DNA of 64,000 bases, taken from assembly GCF_004357765.1 (NCBI RefSeq), contig NZ_SMTE01000008.1, positions 62,001 to 126,000 of the forward strand, written 5' to 3'. The position numbers and the translations under genes are program-made. Below are positions 9,998 to 18,500 of this stretch, piece after piece. The stretch is from Pseudomonas putida (lineage in GTDB: Bacteria > Pseudomonadota > Gammaproteobacteria > Pseudomonadales > Pseudomonadaceae). Below the pieces are notes generated by a model. It did not search any database, was not told the origin of the DNA, and saw only the letters and a program-made list of their open reading frames with translations. Numbering within the stretch: position 1 is the first letter of the stretch; each line of letters begins with the position of its first letter.

Positions 9998-11311
9998 TTA
10001 CTCAGCTTCGGCAGGAGCCTGTGCTGGTTTTACGGCTTCTTCGTACGAGACCGATTTGTCGGTCACAGTCGCTTTCTGCAGAACAGTATCTACAACTTGT
10101 TCTTCCAGCACAACCGAACGCACTTCGTTCAGCTGCTGGTCGTTTTTGTAGTACCAGGCGATGACCTGCTCAGGCTCCTGGTAGGCGGAAGCCATTTCCT
10201 CGATCATCTCGCGGACCTTGGCGTCGTCCGGCTTGAGTTCGAACTGCTTGACCACTTCGGCGACGATCAGGCCCAGCACAACGCGGCGCTTGGCTTGCTC
10301 TTCGAACAGCTCGGCTGGCAGTTGCTCGGGCTTGATGTTGCCACCGAACTGCTGAACGGCCTGCACGCGCAGACGGTTGACTTCGTTTTCCAGCAGGGCC
10401 TTCGGCACTTCGATCGGGTTGGCGGCCAGCAGACCGTCCATGACCTGGTTCTTGACCTTGGTCTTGATGGCCTGGCGCAGTTCACGCTCCATGTTCTTGC
10501 GAACTTCGGCGCGGAAGCCTTCCAGGGTCGACTCCTTGATGCCGAACTGGGCGAAGAAGGCTTCGTTCAGCTCCGGCAGCTCAGGGGCAGCAACGCTGTT
10601 GACGGTGATGGTGAACTCGGCGGCTTTACCAGCCAGGTCCAGGTTCTGGTAGTCCTCTGGGAAGGTCACGTTGACAACGCGCTCTTCGCCAGCCTTGGCG
10701 CCTACCAGGCCGTCTTCGAAGCCAGGGATCATGCGACCCGAGCCCAGCACCAGCTGGGTGCCCTTGGCCGAACCACCGGCGAAGGCTTCACCGTCGATCT
10801 TGCCGACGAAGTCGATGTTGACCTGATCGTCGTTCTGCGCAGCGCGCTCGACGTTCTCGAAACGTACGTTCTGCTTGCGCAGCACTTCCAGCATGTTGTC
10901 CAGGTCGGCGTCGGCCACTTCGGCGCTCAGACGCTCGACGCTGATCGACTCCAGGCCGGCAACGGTGAACTCAGGGAAGACTTCGAAGATCGCGACGAAC
11001 TCCAGGTCCTTGCCCTTTTCGAAGGACTTCGGCTCTACGGCCGGAGCGCCAGCCGGGTTCAGCTTCTGCTCGACGATGGCTTCGTAGAAGGAAGCCTGAA
11101 CCAGGTCACCGAAGGCTTCTTGGCGGGCGTCGGCTTCGAAACGCTGACGGATCACGCTCATCGGCACCTTGCCTGGGCGGAAGCCCGCGACCTTGGCACG
11201 CTTGGCAGTCTGTTGCAGACGCTTGTTGACTTCGTTCTCGACGCGCTCGGCCGGAACGGCGATGGTCATGCGGCGCTCGAGAGCGGAAGTGTTTTCAACA
11301 GAAACTTGCAT
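9998..11311 (-). CDS. tig: Trigger factor, ribosome-associated chaperone
   Basis: A 437-residue chaperone and prolyl isomerase that binds the ribosome exit tunnel. It begins [20 protein letters not shown] and has the ribosome-binding signature [16 protein letters not shown] near residues 43-58, an FKBP domain in the middle ([30 protein letters not shown]), and a long helical C-terminal domain ending in an acidic tail. The start at 11311 gives the family N-terminus. Confidence 0.97.
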   Translation of the reverse strand: MQVSVENTSALERRMTIAVPAERVENEVNKRLQQTAKRAKVAGFRPGKVPMSVIRQRFEADARQEAFGDLVQASFYEAIVEQKLNPAGAPAVEPKSFEKGKDLEFVAIFEVFPEFTVAGLESISVERLSAEVADADLDNMLEVLRKQNVRFENVERAAQNDDQVNIDFVGKIDGEAFAGGSAKGTQLVLGSGRMIPGFEDGLVGAKAGEERVVNVTFPEDYQNLDLAGKAAEFTITVNSVAAPELPELNEAFFAQFGIKESTLEGFRAEVRKNMERELRQAIKTKVKNQVMDGLLAANPIEVPKALLENEVNRLRVQAVQQFGGNIKPEQLPAELFEEQAKRRVVLGLIVAEVVKQFELKPDDAKVREMIEEMASAYQEPEQVIAWYYKNDQQLNEVRSVVLEEQVVDTVLQKATVTDKSVSYEEAVKPAQAPAEAE

Positions 11312-11557
11312 GGATATTCCTCGTTGCACAGACGTTAGCCGGCGATAGCCCGACTCCAGAATCAAGGGCGAACATTCTAGTGAGTCACGCACCAGAAGTC
11401 ACCCCACCCGGGACGACGGGAAACCACGCCGGTCGATTAACTTTGCAAGGCCCGTGCACCAAGGCAACGGGCTTCTTTATATACAGTGGCCGCGCACCCT
11501 CGCTCGAGCACGCAACCGAAATAACTTGTCAAACAACTGCAAGCGACGAAATCGCCC

Positions 11558-11857
11558 CTACTGCGGGTCGATTTCGTTGAACTGGCAGTACTCTTCCCAC
11601 TCCATACCCAACGCCTCGGCCACCTCGCGGTGCGTCTCCAGGCGCATGGCATGCAGTTGCTCAGGGCTCTCGGCGATCAGTTGCAGTGCCAACTCCCAGG
11701 GCTGCAGGCCCTGCCCCTCGGCAGCATCCTCGAATGCCCACTGAATCTGCTGCTCCTGCTCACGGGCATCGAGCTCGCGGATCTCCTCGAGCAGCTGCGG
11801 ATTGGCTTCGGCGAAGCGCTGCAGCGCCAAGACCTGGCGGGCTTCTTTTGCAATCAT
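11558..11857 (-). CDS. Small acidic hypothetical protein
   Basis: A 99-residue, Glu/Gln-rich, probably all-helical cytoplasmic protein (LLEEIRELDAREQEQQIQWAFEDAAEG). No domain is recognised with certainty; it resembles small DUF6388-type Pseudomonas proteins from memory only. The start MIAKEARQVLALQRF at 11857 has GGAG 7 bases upstream. It stands alone between tig and the tRNA cluster. A short inverted repeat (CGAAATCG / CGATTTCG at 11547-11576) overlaps its stop region. Confidence 0.65.
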   Translation of the reverse strand: MIAKEARQVLALQRFAEANPQLLEEIRELDAREQEQQIQWAFEDAAEGQGLQPWELALQLIAESPEQLHAMRLETHREVAEALGMEWEEYCQFNEIDPQ

Positions 11858-11970
11858 CGGCTCGCTCCTCTGCCAGCCCATTGGGCCGGTGTTTCAACCG
11901 GCTGAAATCTAACAGCTTTTATTGGGGTGCCACCAGAGGATTACAAGGCGAAACCGAGCAAAGGCGGCAG

Positions 11971-12010
11971 CAAAACAAAAAGGCGCCCGGTCTCACGACC
12001 AAGGCGCCTT
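11971..12010 (-). terminator. Terminator of the tRNA operon
   Basis: Arms AAGGCGCC (12001-12008 region) and GGCGCCTT (11980-11987 region) with a loop of about 13 bases. On the minus strand they are followed by a T-rich TTTTTGTTTT. It lies directly after the last tRNA-His gene. Confidence 0.8.
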
Positions 12011-12017
12011 CGAAATA

Positions 12018-12093
12018 TGGGGTGGACGATGGGAATCGAACCCACGACAACTGGAATCACAATCCAGCGCTCTACCAACTGAGCTACGCCCAC
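12018..12093 (-). tRNA. tRNA-His(GUG), distal copy
   Basis: Read on the minus strand it begins GTGGGCG and ends CGTCCAC-C-CCA with CCA encoded. The anticodon arm CTGGA-TTGTGAT-TCCAG has anticodon GTG. A G at 12094 could serve as the extra G-1. It is identical by eye to the copy at 12269-12344. Confidence 0.97.
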
Positions 12094-12129
12094 CATAGTG
12101 CGGTGCTGCGGTACAACCTTACAGAAGCA

Positions 12130-12214
12130 TGGTGCGGACGAAGAGACTCGAACTCTTACAGCTTGCGCCGCTGGAACCTAAATCCAGTGTGTCTACCAAT
12201 TTCACCACGTCCGC
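12130..12214 (-). tRNA. tRNA-Leu(UAG)
   Basis: An 85-nucleotide class II tRNA with a long variable arm. The anticodon arm CTGGA-TTTAGGT-TCCAG carries TAG. Acceptor GCGGACG pairs with CGTCCGC and is followed by A and encoded CCA. Confidence 0.97.
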
Positions 12215-12225
12215 GTAACGCTTAA

Positions 12226-12262
12226 AACAAAGGCGCCAGATCAACTATCGAGGCGCCTTCGT
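12226..12262 (-). terminator. Terminator-like hairpin between tRNA-His and tRNA-Leu
   Basis: GGCGCC arms separated by about 15 bases, followed on the minus strand by TTTGTTTT. It is nearly the same as the terminator after the distal tRNA-His, placed inside the operon. Its effect is presumably partial termination or processing. Confidence 0.55.
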
Positions 12263-12268
12263 AGAATA

Positions 12269-12344
12269 TGGGGTGGACGATGGGAATCGAACCCACGACA
12301 ACTGGAATCACAATCCAGCGCTCTACCAACTGAGCTACGCCCAC
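12269..12344 (-). tRNA. tRNA-His(GUG), proximal copy
   Basis: Same sequence and anticodon as the distal copy, 251 bases upstream of it in the operon. CCA is encoded at 12269-12271. Confidence 0.97.
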
Positions 12345-12385
12345 CATATCGCGATACAGCATCACTTGTTTGCCCAGAGGCCTAA

Positions 12386-12462
12386 TGGCGCACCCGGCAG
12401 GACTCGAACCTGCGACCATCCGCTTAGAAGGCGGATGCTCTATCCAGCTGAGCTACGGGCGC
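12386..12462 (-). tRNA. tRNA-Arg(UCU)
   Basis: A 77-nucleotide tRNA. The anticodon arm TCCGC-CTTCTAA-GCGGA has anticodon TCT. Acceptor GCGCCCG pairs with CGGGTGC, followed by G and encoded CCA. It is the first gene of the Arg-His-Leu-His cluster. Confidence 0.97.
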
Positions 12463-12570
12463 TTAAGCGTTCAGCCTAACCGAACAAGATACTTAACAGT
12501 TAACTGCTAAACCACTCATTCTGCCCGACTTCGCCGACCGGTGCTAGGCAGTGCCCGACAAGTGCGGCGA

Positions 12571-12599
12571 ATCTTATAGGCGAGGCCAAACTGCGTCAA
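12571..12599 (-). promoter_or_regulatory. Probable sigma-70 promoter of the tRNA operon
   Basis: On the minus strand TTGACG (12599-12594) is followed after 17 bases by TAAGAT (12576-12571); TATAAG overlaps it. A GC-rich discriminator follows, as in stable-RNA promoters. It lies about 110 bases upstream of tRNA-Arg. Confidence 0.6.
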
Positions 12600-12733
12600 C
12601 ACCTTTCTCAAAAAAATTTAAATTATTGAAGGGGTTAGAGGATTTGCCCGACCACGCGCCTTTGCCCTCGGCGCATGTCGTGCGAGAATGCGCCCTCTTC
12701 AATGTTCCTTTCTCGATGGTTAATCACGCGTCT

Positions 12734-13588
12734 ATGACTGCACACCTAATCGATGGCAAGGCGATCGCCGCCAACCTGCGCCAGCAGATCGCCCAACGTG
12801 TCGAGGAGCGTCGCCAGCAAGGCCTGCGCACTCCAGGCCTCGCCGTGATCCTGGTCGGTACCGACCCCGCCTCCCAAGTCTATGTCTCGCACAAGCGCAA
12901 GGACTGCGAAGAGGTCGGCTTCATTTCGCAGGCATTCGACCTGCCCAGCGAAACCACGCAACAGGCCCTGACCGAGCTCATCGACCGCCTCAACGATGAC
13001 CCGGCGGTGGACGGCATCCTCCTGCAACTGCCACTGCCGGCCCATCTGGACGCCTCGCTGCTGCTCGAACGCATCCGCCCGGACAAGGACGTGGACGGCT
13101 TCCACCCCTATAACATCGGTCGCCTTGCCCAGCGTATCCCGCTGCTGCGCCCATGCACCCCGAAGGGCATCATGACCCTGCTGGAAAGCACCGGCCAGGA
13201 TCTGTATGGCATGAACGCGGTGATCGTCGGCGCCTCCAACATCGTTGGCCGCCCCATGGCCATGGAACTGCTGCTGGCCGGCTGCACCGTCACCGTGTGC
13301 CACCGCTTCACCAAGGACCTGCCAGGCCATGTCGGCCGCGCCGACCTGGTGGTGGTCGCAGCCGGCAAGCCAGGCCTGGTCAAGGGTGAGTGGATCAAGG
13401 AAGGTGCCATCGTCATCGATGTCGGCATCAACCGCCAGGACGATGGCAAGCTGGTCGGTGACGTGGTCTACGAGACCGCCCTGCCCCGCGCCGGCTGGAT
13501 CACCCCGGTGCCCGGTGGCGTCGGCCCGATGACCCGCGCCTGCCTGCTGGAAAACACGCTGTACGCCGCTGAAGAGCTGCACAAGTAG
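12734..13588 (+). CDS. folD: Methylenetetrahydrofolate dehydrogenase / methenyl-THF cyclohydrolase
   Basis: A 284-residue bifunctional one-carbon enzyme. It has the catalytic motif [16 protein letters not shown] (Tyr and Lys of YxxxK), the signature [12 protein letters not shown], the NADP-binding segment [18 protein letters not shown], and the C-terminal [18 protein letters not shown]. It interconverts 5,10-methylene- and 10-formyl-THF. The start at 12734 ([12 protein letters not shown]) gives the family length; an in-frame ATG 18 bases upstream is possible, and neither has a strong ribosome site. Confidence 0.96.
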   Translation: MTAHLIDGKAIAANLRQQIAQRVEERRQQGLRTPGLAVILVGTDPASQVYVSHKRKDCEEVGFISQAFDLPSETTQQALTELIDRLNDDPAVDGILLQLPLPAHLDASLLLERIRPDKDVDGFHPYNIGRLAQRIPLLRPCTPKGIMTLLESTGQDLYGMNAVIVGASNIVGRPMAMELLLAGCTVTVCHRFTKDLPGHVGRADLVVVAAGKPGLVKGEWIKEGAIVIDVGINRQDDGKLVGDVVYETALPRAGWITPVPGGVGPMTRACLLENTLYAAEELHK

Positions 13589-13603
13589 GCGTACCGGGCA
13601 GTG

Positions 13604-13637
13604 AAAAACGGCACCTCAGGCAGGTGCCGTTTTTTTT
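13604..13637 (+). terminator. Intrinsic terminator of folD
   Basis: Arms AAAAACGGCACCT and AGGTGCCGTTTTT with a short loop, followed by eight T on the plus strand, 16 bases after the folD stop. The following 240 bases up to the next gene show no further feature. Confidence 0.93.
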
Positions 13638-13876
13638 GATGCCTCTCGTAAGGTATCTGGCGCCTGCGAGATCGAGCGCCGCCTCCCCCCAAAGACAAGC
13701 ACCTGGTGGCTCTCTCCAAACTGCCGCTAAACCAACCACAACCGATTCGGCTGTGGCGCCCGACCGAACAACGTAGTCAGCTGACCGCAAGGACCGGTTC
13801 AGCCGGGATCGACAGCAGCGAAGCGGGATAATCATGGGGCAGCCCACCTGAGTGTGGCACCGCAAGGAGGAGTCCC

Positions 13877-14941
13877 ATGACCCGCTTCATCGATGTGCAA
13901 GACCTCGCCCGCCTGGTCAACCGTAAAGGCCTGGCCACCTGCCTGGTGGAGATGGCGGACTACATCCGCCACGACTACCTGCGTTGGCACGCATTCGAGA
14001 AATGCGCGCGCCTGGCCAACCACTCCCAGGACGGGGTCATCGAGCTGATGCCGGTATCTGACGCCAGCCGCTATAGCTTCAAGTACGTCAACGGCCACCC
14101 GGTCAATACCCGCCACGGCCTGCCGACCGTGATGGCCTTCGGCGCCCTCGCCGACGTGGCCACCGGCGCCCCGTTGCTGCTCAGCGAAATGACGCTGACC
14201 ACGGCGATCCGCACGGCCGCCACATCAGCCCTGGCGGCACGCTATCTGGCTCGGGAAGACAGCCGCTGCATGGCTCTGATCGGTAACGGCTCACAGAGCG
14301 AATTCCAGGTGATCGCCTTCAACACCTTGGTGGGAATCGATGAGGTACGCCTCTACGACATCGACCCTGATGCTTCGGCCAAGCTGGTCGCCAACCTGGC
14401 AGGTCGGCCCGGACTCAAGCTGACCACTGTCGGCAGCGTCGCCGAGGCGGTCAAGGGCGCCGATATCGTCACCACCGTCACCGCCGACAAGGCTTATGCC
14501 ACCATCCTGACGCCGGAGATGATCGAGCCAGGCATGCACCTGAACGCCGTGGGCGGCGATTGCCCCGGCAAGACCGAACTGCACCGCGATATCGTCGAGC
14601 GCGCCCGGGTGATCGTCGAGTACGCACCCCAGAGTCGGATCGAAGGCGAGATCCAGCAGATGCCTGCCGACTTCCCGGTCACCGAGTTCTGGCAAGTGCT
14701 CGCCGAACAGGCCGCGGGCCGTGAACACAGCGCTCAGGTTACCCTGTTCGACTCGGTGGGCTTCGCCCTGGAAGATTATTCGGCCCTGCGCTACGTGATG
14801 GATGTCGCCCAGGCATTGGATATCGGCGAGGACATCGAATTGGTGCCCAGCCTGACCAATCCAAAGGATCTGTACACCCTGCTCCAGCCCCGGGTGGTCA
14901 GCACCGGCACCCCACCGTGGCTCAGCTGCGCGATAGCCTGA
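13877..14941 (+). CDS. ocd: Ornithine cyclodeaminase
   Basis: A 354-residue protein of the OCD/mu-crystallin family. It begins MTRFIDVQDLARLVNRKGLA. Family hallmarks include the substrate region PVSDASRYSFKYVNGHP, the Rossmann motif ALIGNGSQSEFQ, and GGDCPGKTEL carrying the catalytic-type aspartate. Length and sequence resemble the crystallised P. putida enzyme, which deaminates L-ornithine to proline using bound NAD. The ribosome site AAGGAGGAG lies just upstream. The adjacent Lrp-type gene is a likely regulator. Confidence 0.92.
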   Translation: MTRFIDVQDLARLVNRKGLATCLVEMADYIRHDYLRWHAFEKCARLANHSQDGVIELMPVSDASRYSFKYVNGHPVNTRHGLPTVMAFGALADVATGAPLLLSEMTLTTAIRTAATSALAARYLAREDSRCMALIGNGSQSEFQVIAFNTLVGIDEVRLYDIDPDASAKLVANLAGRPGLKLTTVGSVAEAVKGADIVTTVTADKAYATILTPEMIEPGMHLNAVGGDCPGKTELHRDIVERARVIVEYAPQSRIEGEIQQMPADFPVTEFWQVLAEQAAGREHSAQVTLFDSVGFALEDYSALRYVMDVAQALDIGEDIELVPSLTNPKDLYTLLQPRVVSTGTPPWLSCAIA

Positions 14942-15022
14942 GGCGCAGGCGACGACAGGCAGACGAGGGGCGTAGAACCGCCTAACCTGTTCAATGCCCC
15001 TCCCTGTCAATGAGGCTCGCGC

Positions 15023-15508
15023 ATGGACACCAAGGCTGAGGCCACCTACCCACTGGACCGTATCGATCAGGCCATCATCGAAGTGCTGCGCCACGAAGGC
15101 CGCATCACCTTCGAGAAACTCTCCACCCTCGTCCACCTGACCCCGCGCCCGTGCCTGGAGCGGGTCCGTAAACTGGAACGCCACGGCGTGATTCGAGGCT
15201 ATGCAGCGATCATCGACCCGCAGAAAGTGGCACCCGGGTTATCCGTCCTGGTGCTGGTCGCGCTCTCCAACCTCAGTGGACGCACGTCGCAAAAGCATTT
15301 CGAAGCCACCATCAACGCCTGCAGCGAGGTCTTCGAATGCCAACTGATCAGCGGCCATTTCGATTACAGCCTGCGCCTGCGCTGTCGCGACATGGAGCAT
15401 TACCGCGTGCTGAGCGAGCGCTGGATGAACGATGCGGCCCTGCATATCGACAAACTGGTCGCTCACCCCGAGCTGGCGACGGTCAAGAGCCTGACGCCAC
15501 GGCTTTGA
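15023..15508 (+). CDS. Lrp/AsnC-family transcriptional regulator
   Basis: A 161-residue regulator. The N-terminal winged HTH (LDRIDQAIIEVLRHEGRITF, then LSTLVHLTPRPCLERVRKLE) is followed by an RAM ligand-binding domain (ISGHFDYSLRLRCRDMEHY). These proteins usually bind an amino acid and control a neighbouring catabolic gene. It follows ocd on the same strand by 81 bases, so ornithine or arginine response is a reasonable inference. Confidence 0.9.
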   Translation: MDTKAEATYPLDRIDQAIIEVLRHEGRITFEKLSTLVHLTPRPCLERVRKLERHGVIRGYAAIIDPQKVAPGLSVLVLVALSNLSGRTSQKHFEATINACSEVFECQLISGHFDYSLRLRCRDMEHYRVLSERWMNDAALHIDKLVAHPELATVKSLTPRL

Positions 15509-15595
15509 GCGCTCGAACAGAGGTGCTAGTCCAATAGCACCGCCGGCGCCTCCCACCTTCCTAGGCTGGGCGTTTTCCTCATGGAGAACAGCCCC

Positions 15596-18500
15596 ATGCC
15601 TGCGGCACCCTCATCCCATTTCGCTTTCATGCAGCCTCGCCTACCCGCCTGGCTGGCTGCGGCCACTCCCACCCAGCGAGAGACGCTCGAGCGCCTTGTG
15701 CGCGGCAGCCATCGGGCCATGCGCCATGTGCAGGCCCTTCTGCGCCCCATCCAGACGCCCTCGATGTTTTGCCGAACGCGCTTGGAGGATGCGCTGGCGC
15801 ACGCCTTCCCCGAGCGTGAATTGCCGGATGTCGAGCAAGGCTGGCTATTGCCTGTGGCAGGCATGCACGGCATGTCCTGGCTGGAGGCCGGCATGCAGAA
15901 CTTCGAGGCGCAAGCGCAGGTAAGGCTCTATCTGGCGAAAGACGCGTCAGGCCCGACGACCCTGGACCCCGAGCGTTTCATCAAGGCCCTGCGCAACCTG
16001 GACCTGGGCGAGGCGTATCAGTACCACCTGAACGAGCATCTTGGCCGTCAGGCATTCCTCGAGGCCTTGCAGGCTCAGGACCGCGCCGCGTTCGCTGCCG
16101 AACTGTACCTGGCGCGCCTCAAGGGCGCGCTCGATGACCACGGTGCCGCGCTCGGCGATGCCGTACTTGCAGGCCTGTCGCACGCCTCCCGGCAGCCACT
16201 GGAATGCAGTTACCTGAGCCTGTTCGACATGCCCATGAGCGGGCCGCTGCTGATTCGCAAGCAGCCCCGACAAAGCACTGAAGCCTGCCTGCTCTACCTG
16301 CCCGGGCATCCGACCCAGCCGCTGCGTCAGTATGACTCGCTCAAAGCAGTGGGCCAGGCCATCACTGAAATGTTATGGCAAGACCACGAACGACAATTCT
16401 TTCTGCGTTACGTGAAACGCTCCCTGCAGCCGGCTTTCGCATTGAAACTGCGCGAGACGCTGTATCCCTCCTATCCCTATACCTACGTGACGTCAGACAT
16501 CCCTGTACTGGAGAAAGGCCAACACATCAGTGTGTTCAAGCGCCTGTTCCCCGGCCCCAGGGCCATCTGGCAAGCCACCCTGGACAAAAACGTTCGCCTG
16601 CCCTGGGCGCATACGCCCTGGTCCCGCGAGTGCTTCGGCGAGCGGGCCAGGACCCAGCGCGAACGCCAACTGGAGGATGCCGCCGATATCGTGGTGCCGG
16701 TCGCGCAGCGCGATGCCGCGGCTCTGCAGGCCAGCCTTCAAGGATGGCTGCAGTGGGGGTTCAATGTACTGAACGTGGCGAGTTTCTTCGTGCCAGGGCT
16801 GGCGGAAGTCATGCTGGTAGTGGGTGGCGCACAGTTGGTCGACGAGTTTCTCGAAGGGGTGCATGCGGCCAACGAGAATGAAGCCGATGCCGCCATCACC
16901 CACCTGTTCGCGGTATTCGCTGGTCTGGCCCAGATCGCCATTCTGGGCGGCGCCGTACATGCCTACGAAACCGCGGGGCCCCTGCATGGATGGCAGCGCG
17001 TGGGCACAGGCGCCAGTGAGCGACTCTGGCACGGCGACCTCACTCCATTCAGCCAGCCACGGCCATGGCCCCAGGACCTGCCGTTACCCCCCTCCGGCAT
17101 GCGTCACTGGCAGGGCCAGCCCTGGCTGGAACTCGATGGCCAGGCCCTGCCCCTGCAGGCGTCCGGCAGAGGCCGTTGGCGCCTGGCCCCGCAACCGGGG
17201 CACCGCTACCAGCCCAGTGTGTTCGGCAACGGCGCCGGTAGCTGGGTGCTGGAGCACGAACGACCATTGAGCTGGAGCGCGAGTACGCTCAGGCGCAGGC
17301 TTGGCCCGGTGAGCGCCGGCATGGACGACGCCACGTTGGCCGATGCGTTGGCCTGCAGTGGCTACGATGACGCGGCCCTGCGCGAGCTGTTGACCGACCA
17401 CAAGCCGTTGCCAGCGCTGATGCTGGACAGCCTCGAAGCCTTCGGCGCCGATCGCGTCGTGCCTGCAGAAACCGAAGGCACGGCTGTGCTTGCCCGCGAC
17501 TTCCCAGGCCTCAGCCCGAGGGCGCGCAACGAAATCCTGGCCCATGCCACGCCAGCCCAGCGCGCCCAACTGCAACGCACCGGACGCCTGCCATTGCCGA
17601 TGGCCGAAAGCGCCCGACTGTACTTGCGCCACGCTCGCATCAATCGTGCCCTGGCCAGCCTGCGCCAGGTGGGCGGTGCAGACGCCGACCGCGACACGCT
17701 GGTATTCGCCAATCTACAGCGCTTGCCGGGCTGGACCGGTAACGTGCGCCTGGAGCTGCGCGAGGGCGGTCGACTGATTCAGGCCACAGGCCGCCCAGGT
17801 GCAACGCTGAAACAGGTGAGCCGAAGCCTCGACGGCTATGAACCCAGCGATGCCTACGGGCAGGTACTGGCCAATCGGAGCAATCTGTTCCACGCCCTGT
17901 TGCGCGCCTTGCCAGACAGCGAGCGCAATGCCCTTGGCTTGCCTATCGGTGACACCGACGGCCTGCGCGAGGCCATCTACCAACTGGCGGTCAACGATCG
18001 CGAAGGCTGCGCTCGTCAATTGGGCATGGCCCCTGTGCGCCCCTTGGTTCGTCTGCCCAATCGACTGCCGGGCAGCCCAGGTCTAGGCTATCGCCTCAGT
18101 GGCCGCGGGCGCGGCTGGCAGTCCGAGGACGCCTTGTTCGACGAGTTGTTCCCCAGCGCCCCTGAACGTGACCGGCGCTTGCTACGCCAGCACCTGCGCC
18201 ACGTGGCTGGCCGTCGACCCGGCGCCTTCATGCGCCTGCTCGAGAGCATGCGCAGCGACTACCGGCACTTGGACGAAGACCTGCAGGCCTGGGTCGAGCA
18301 AGGCATCGGCGAGCAACGCACCCAGCGCGACCTCCTGGCCCAGCAAATACGCCAGGCTTGGCGTCGACAAAGCACCGAAGGCGACATCGGTGACATAGAC
18401 TTCGTCACCCTCCGGCTCGACCTTTCCGAATTGCAGAGCCTTCCGACCCTGCGAAGCCAGCTACCGCAGGTACGCCAGTTACATATCAGCGGGCTTTCAG

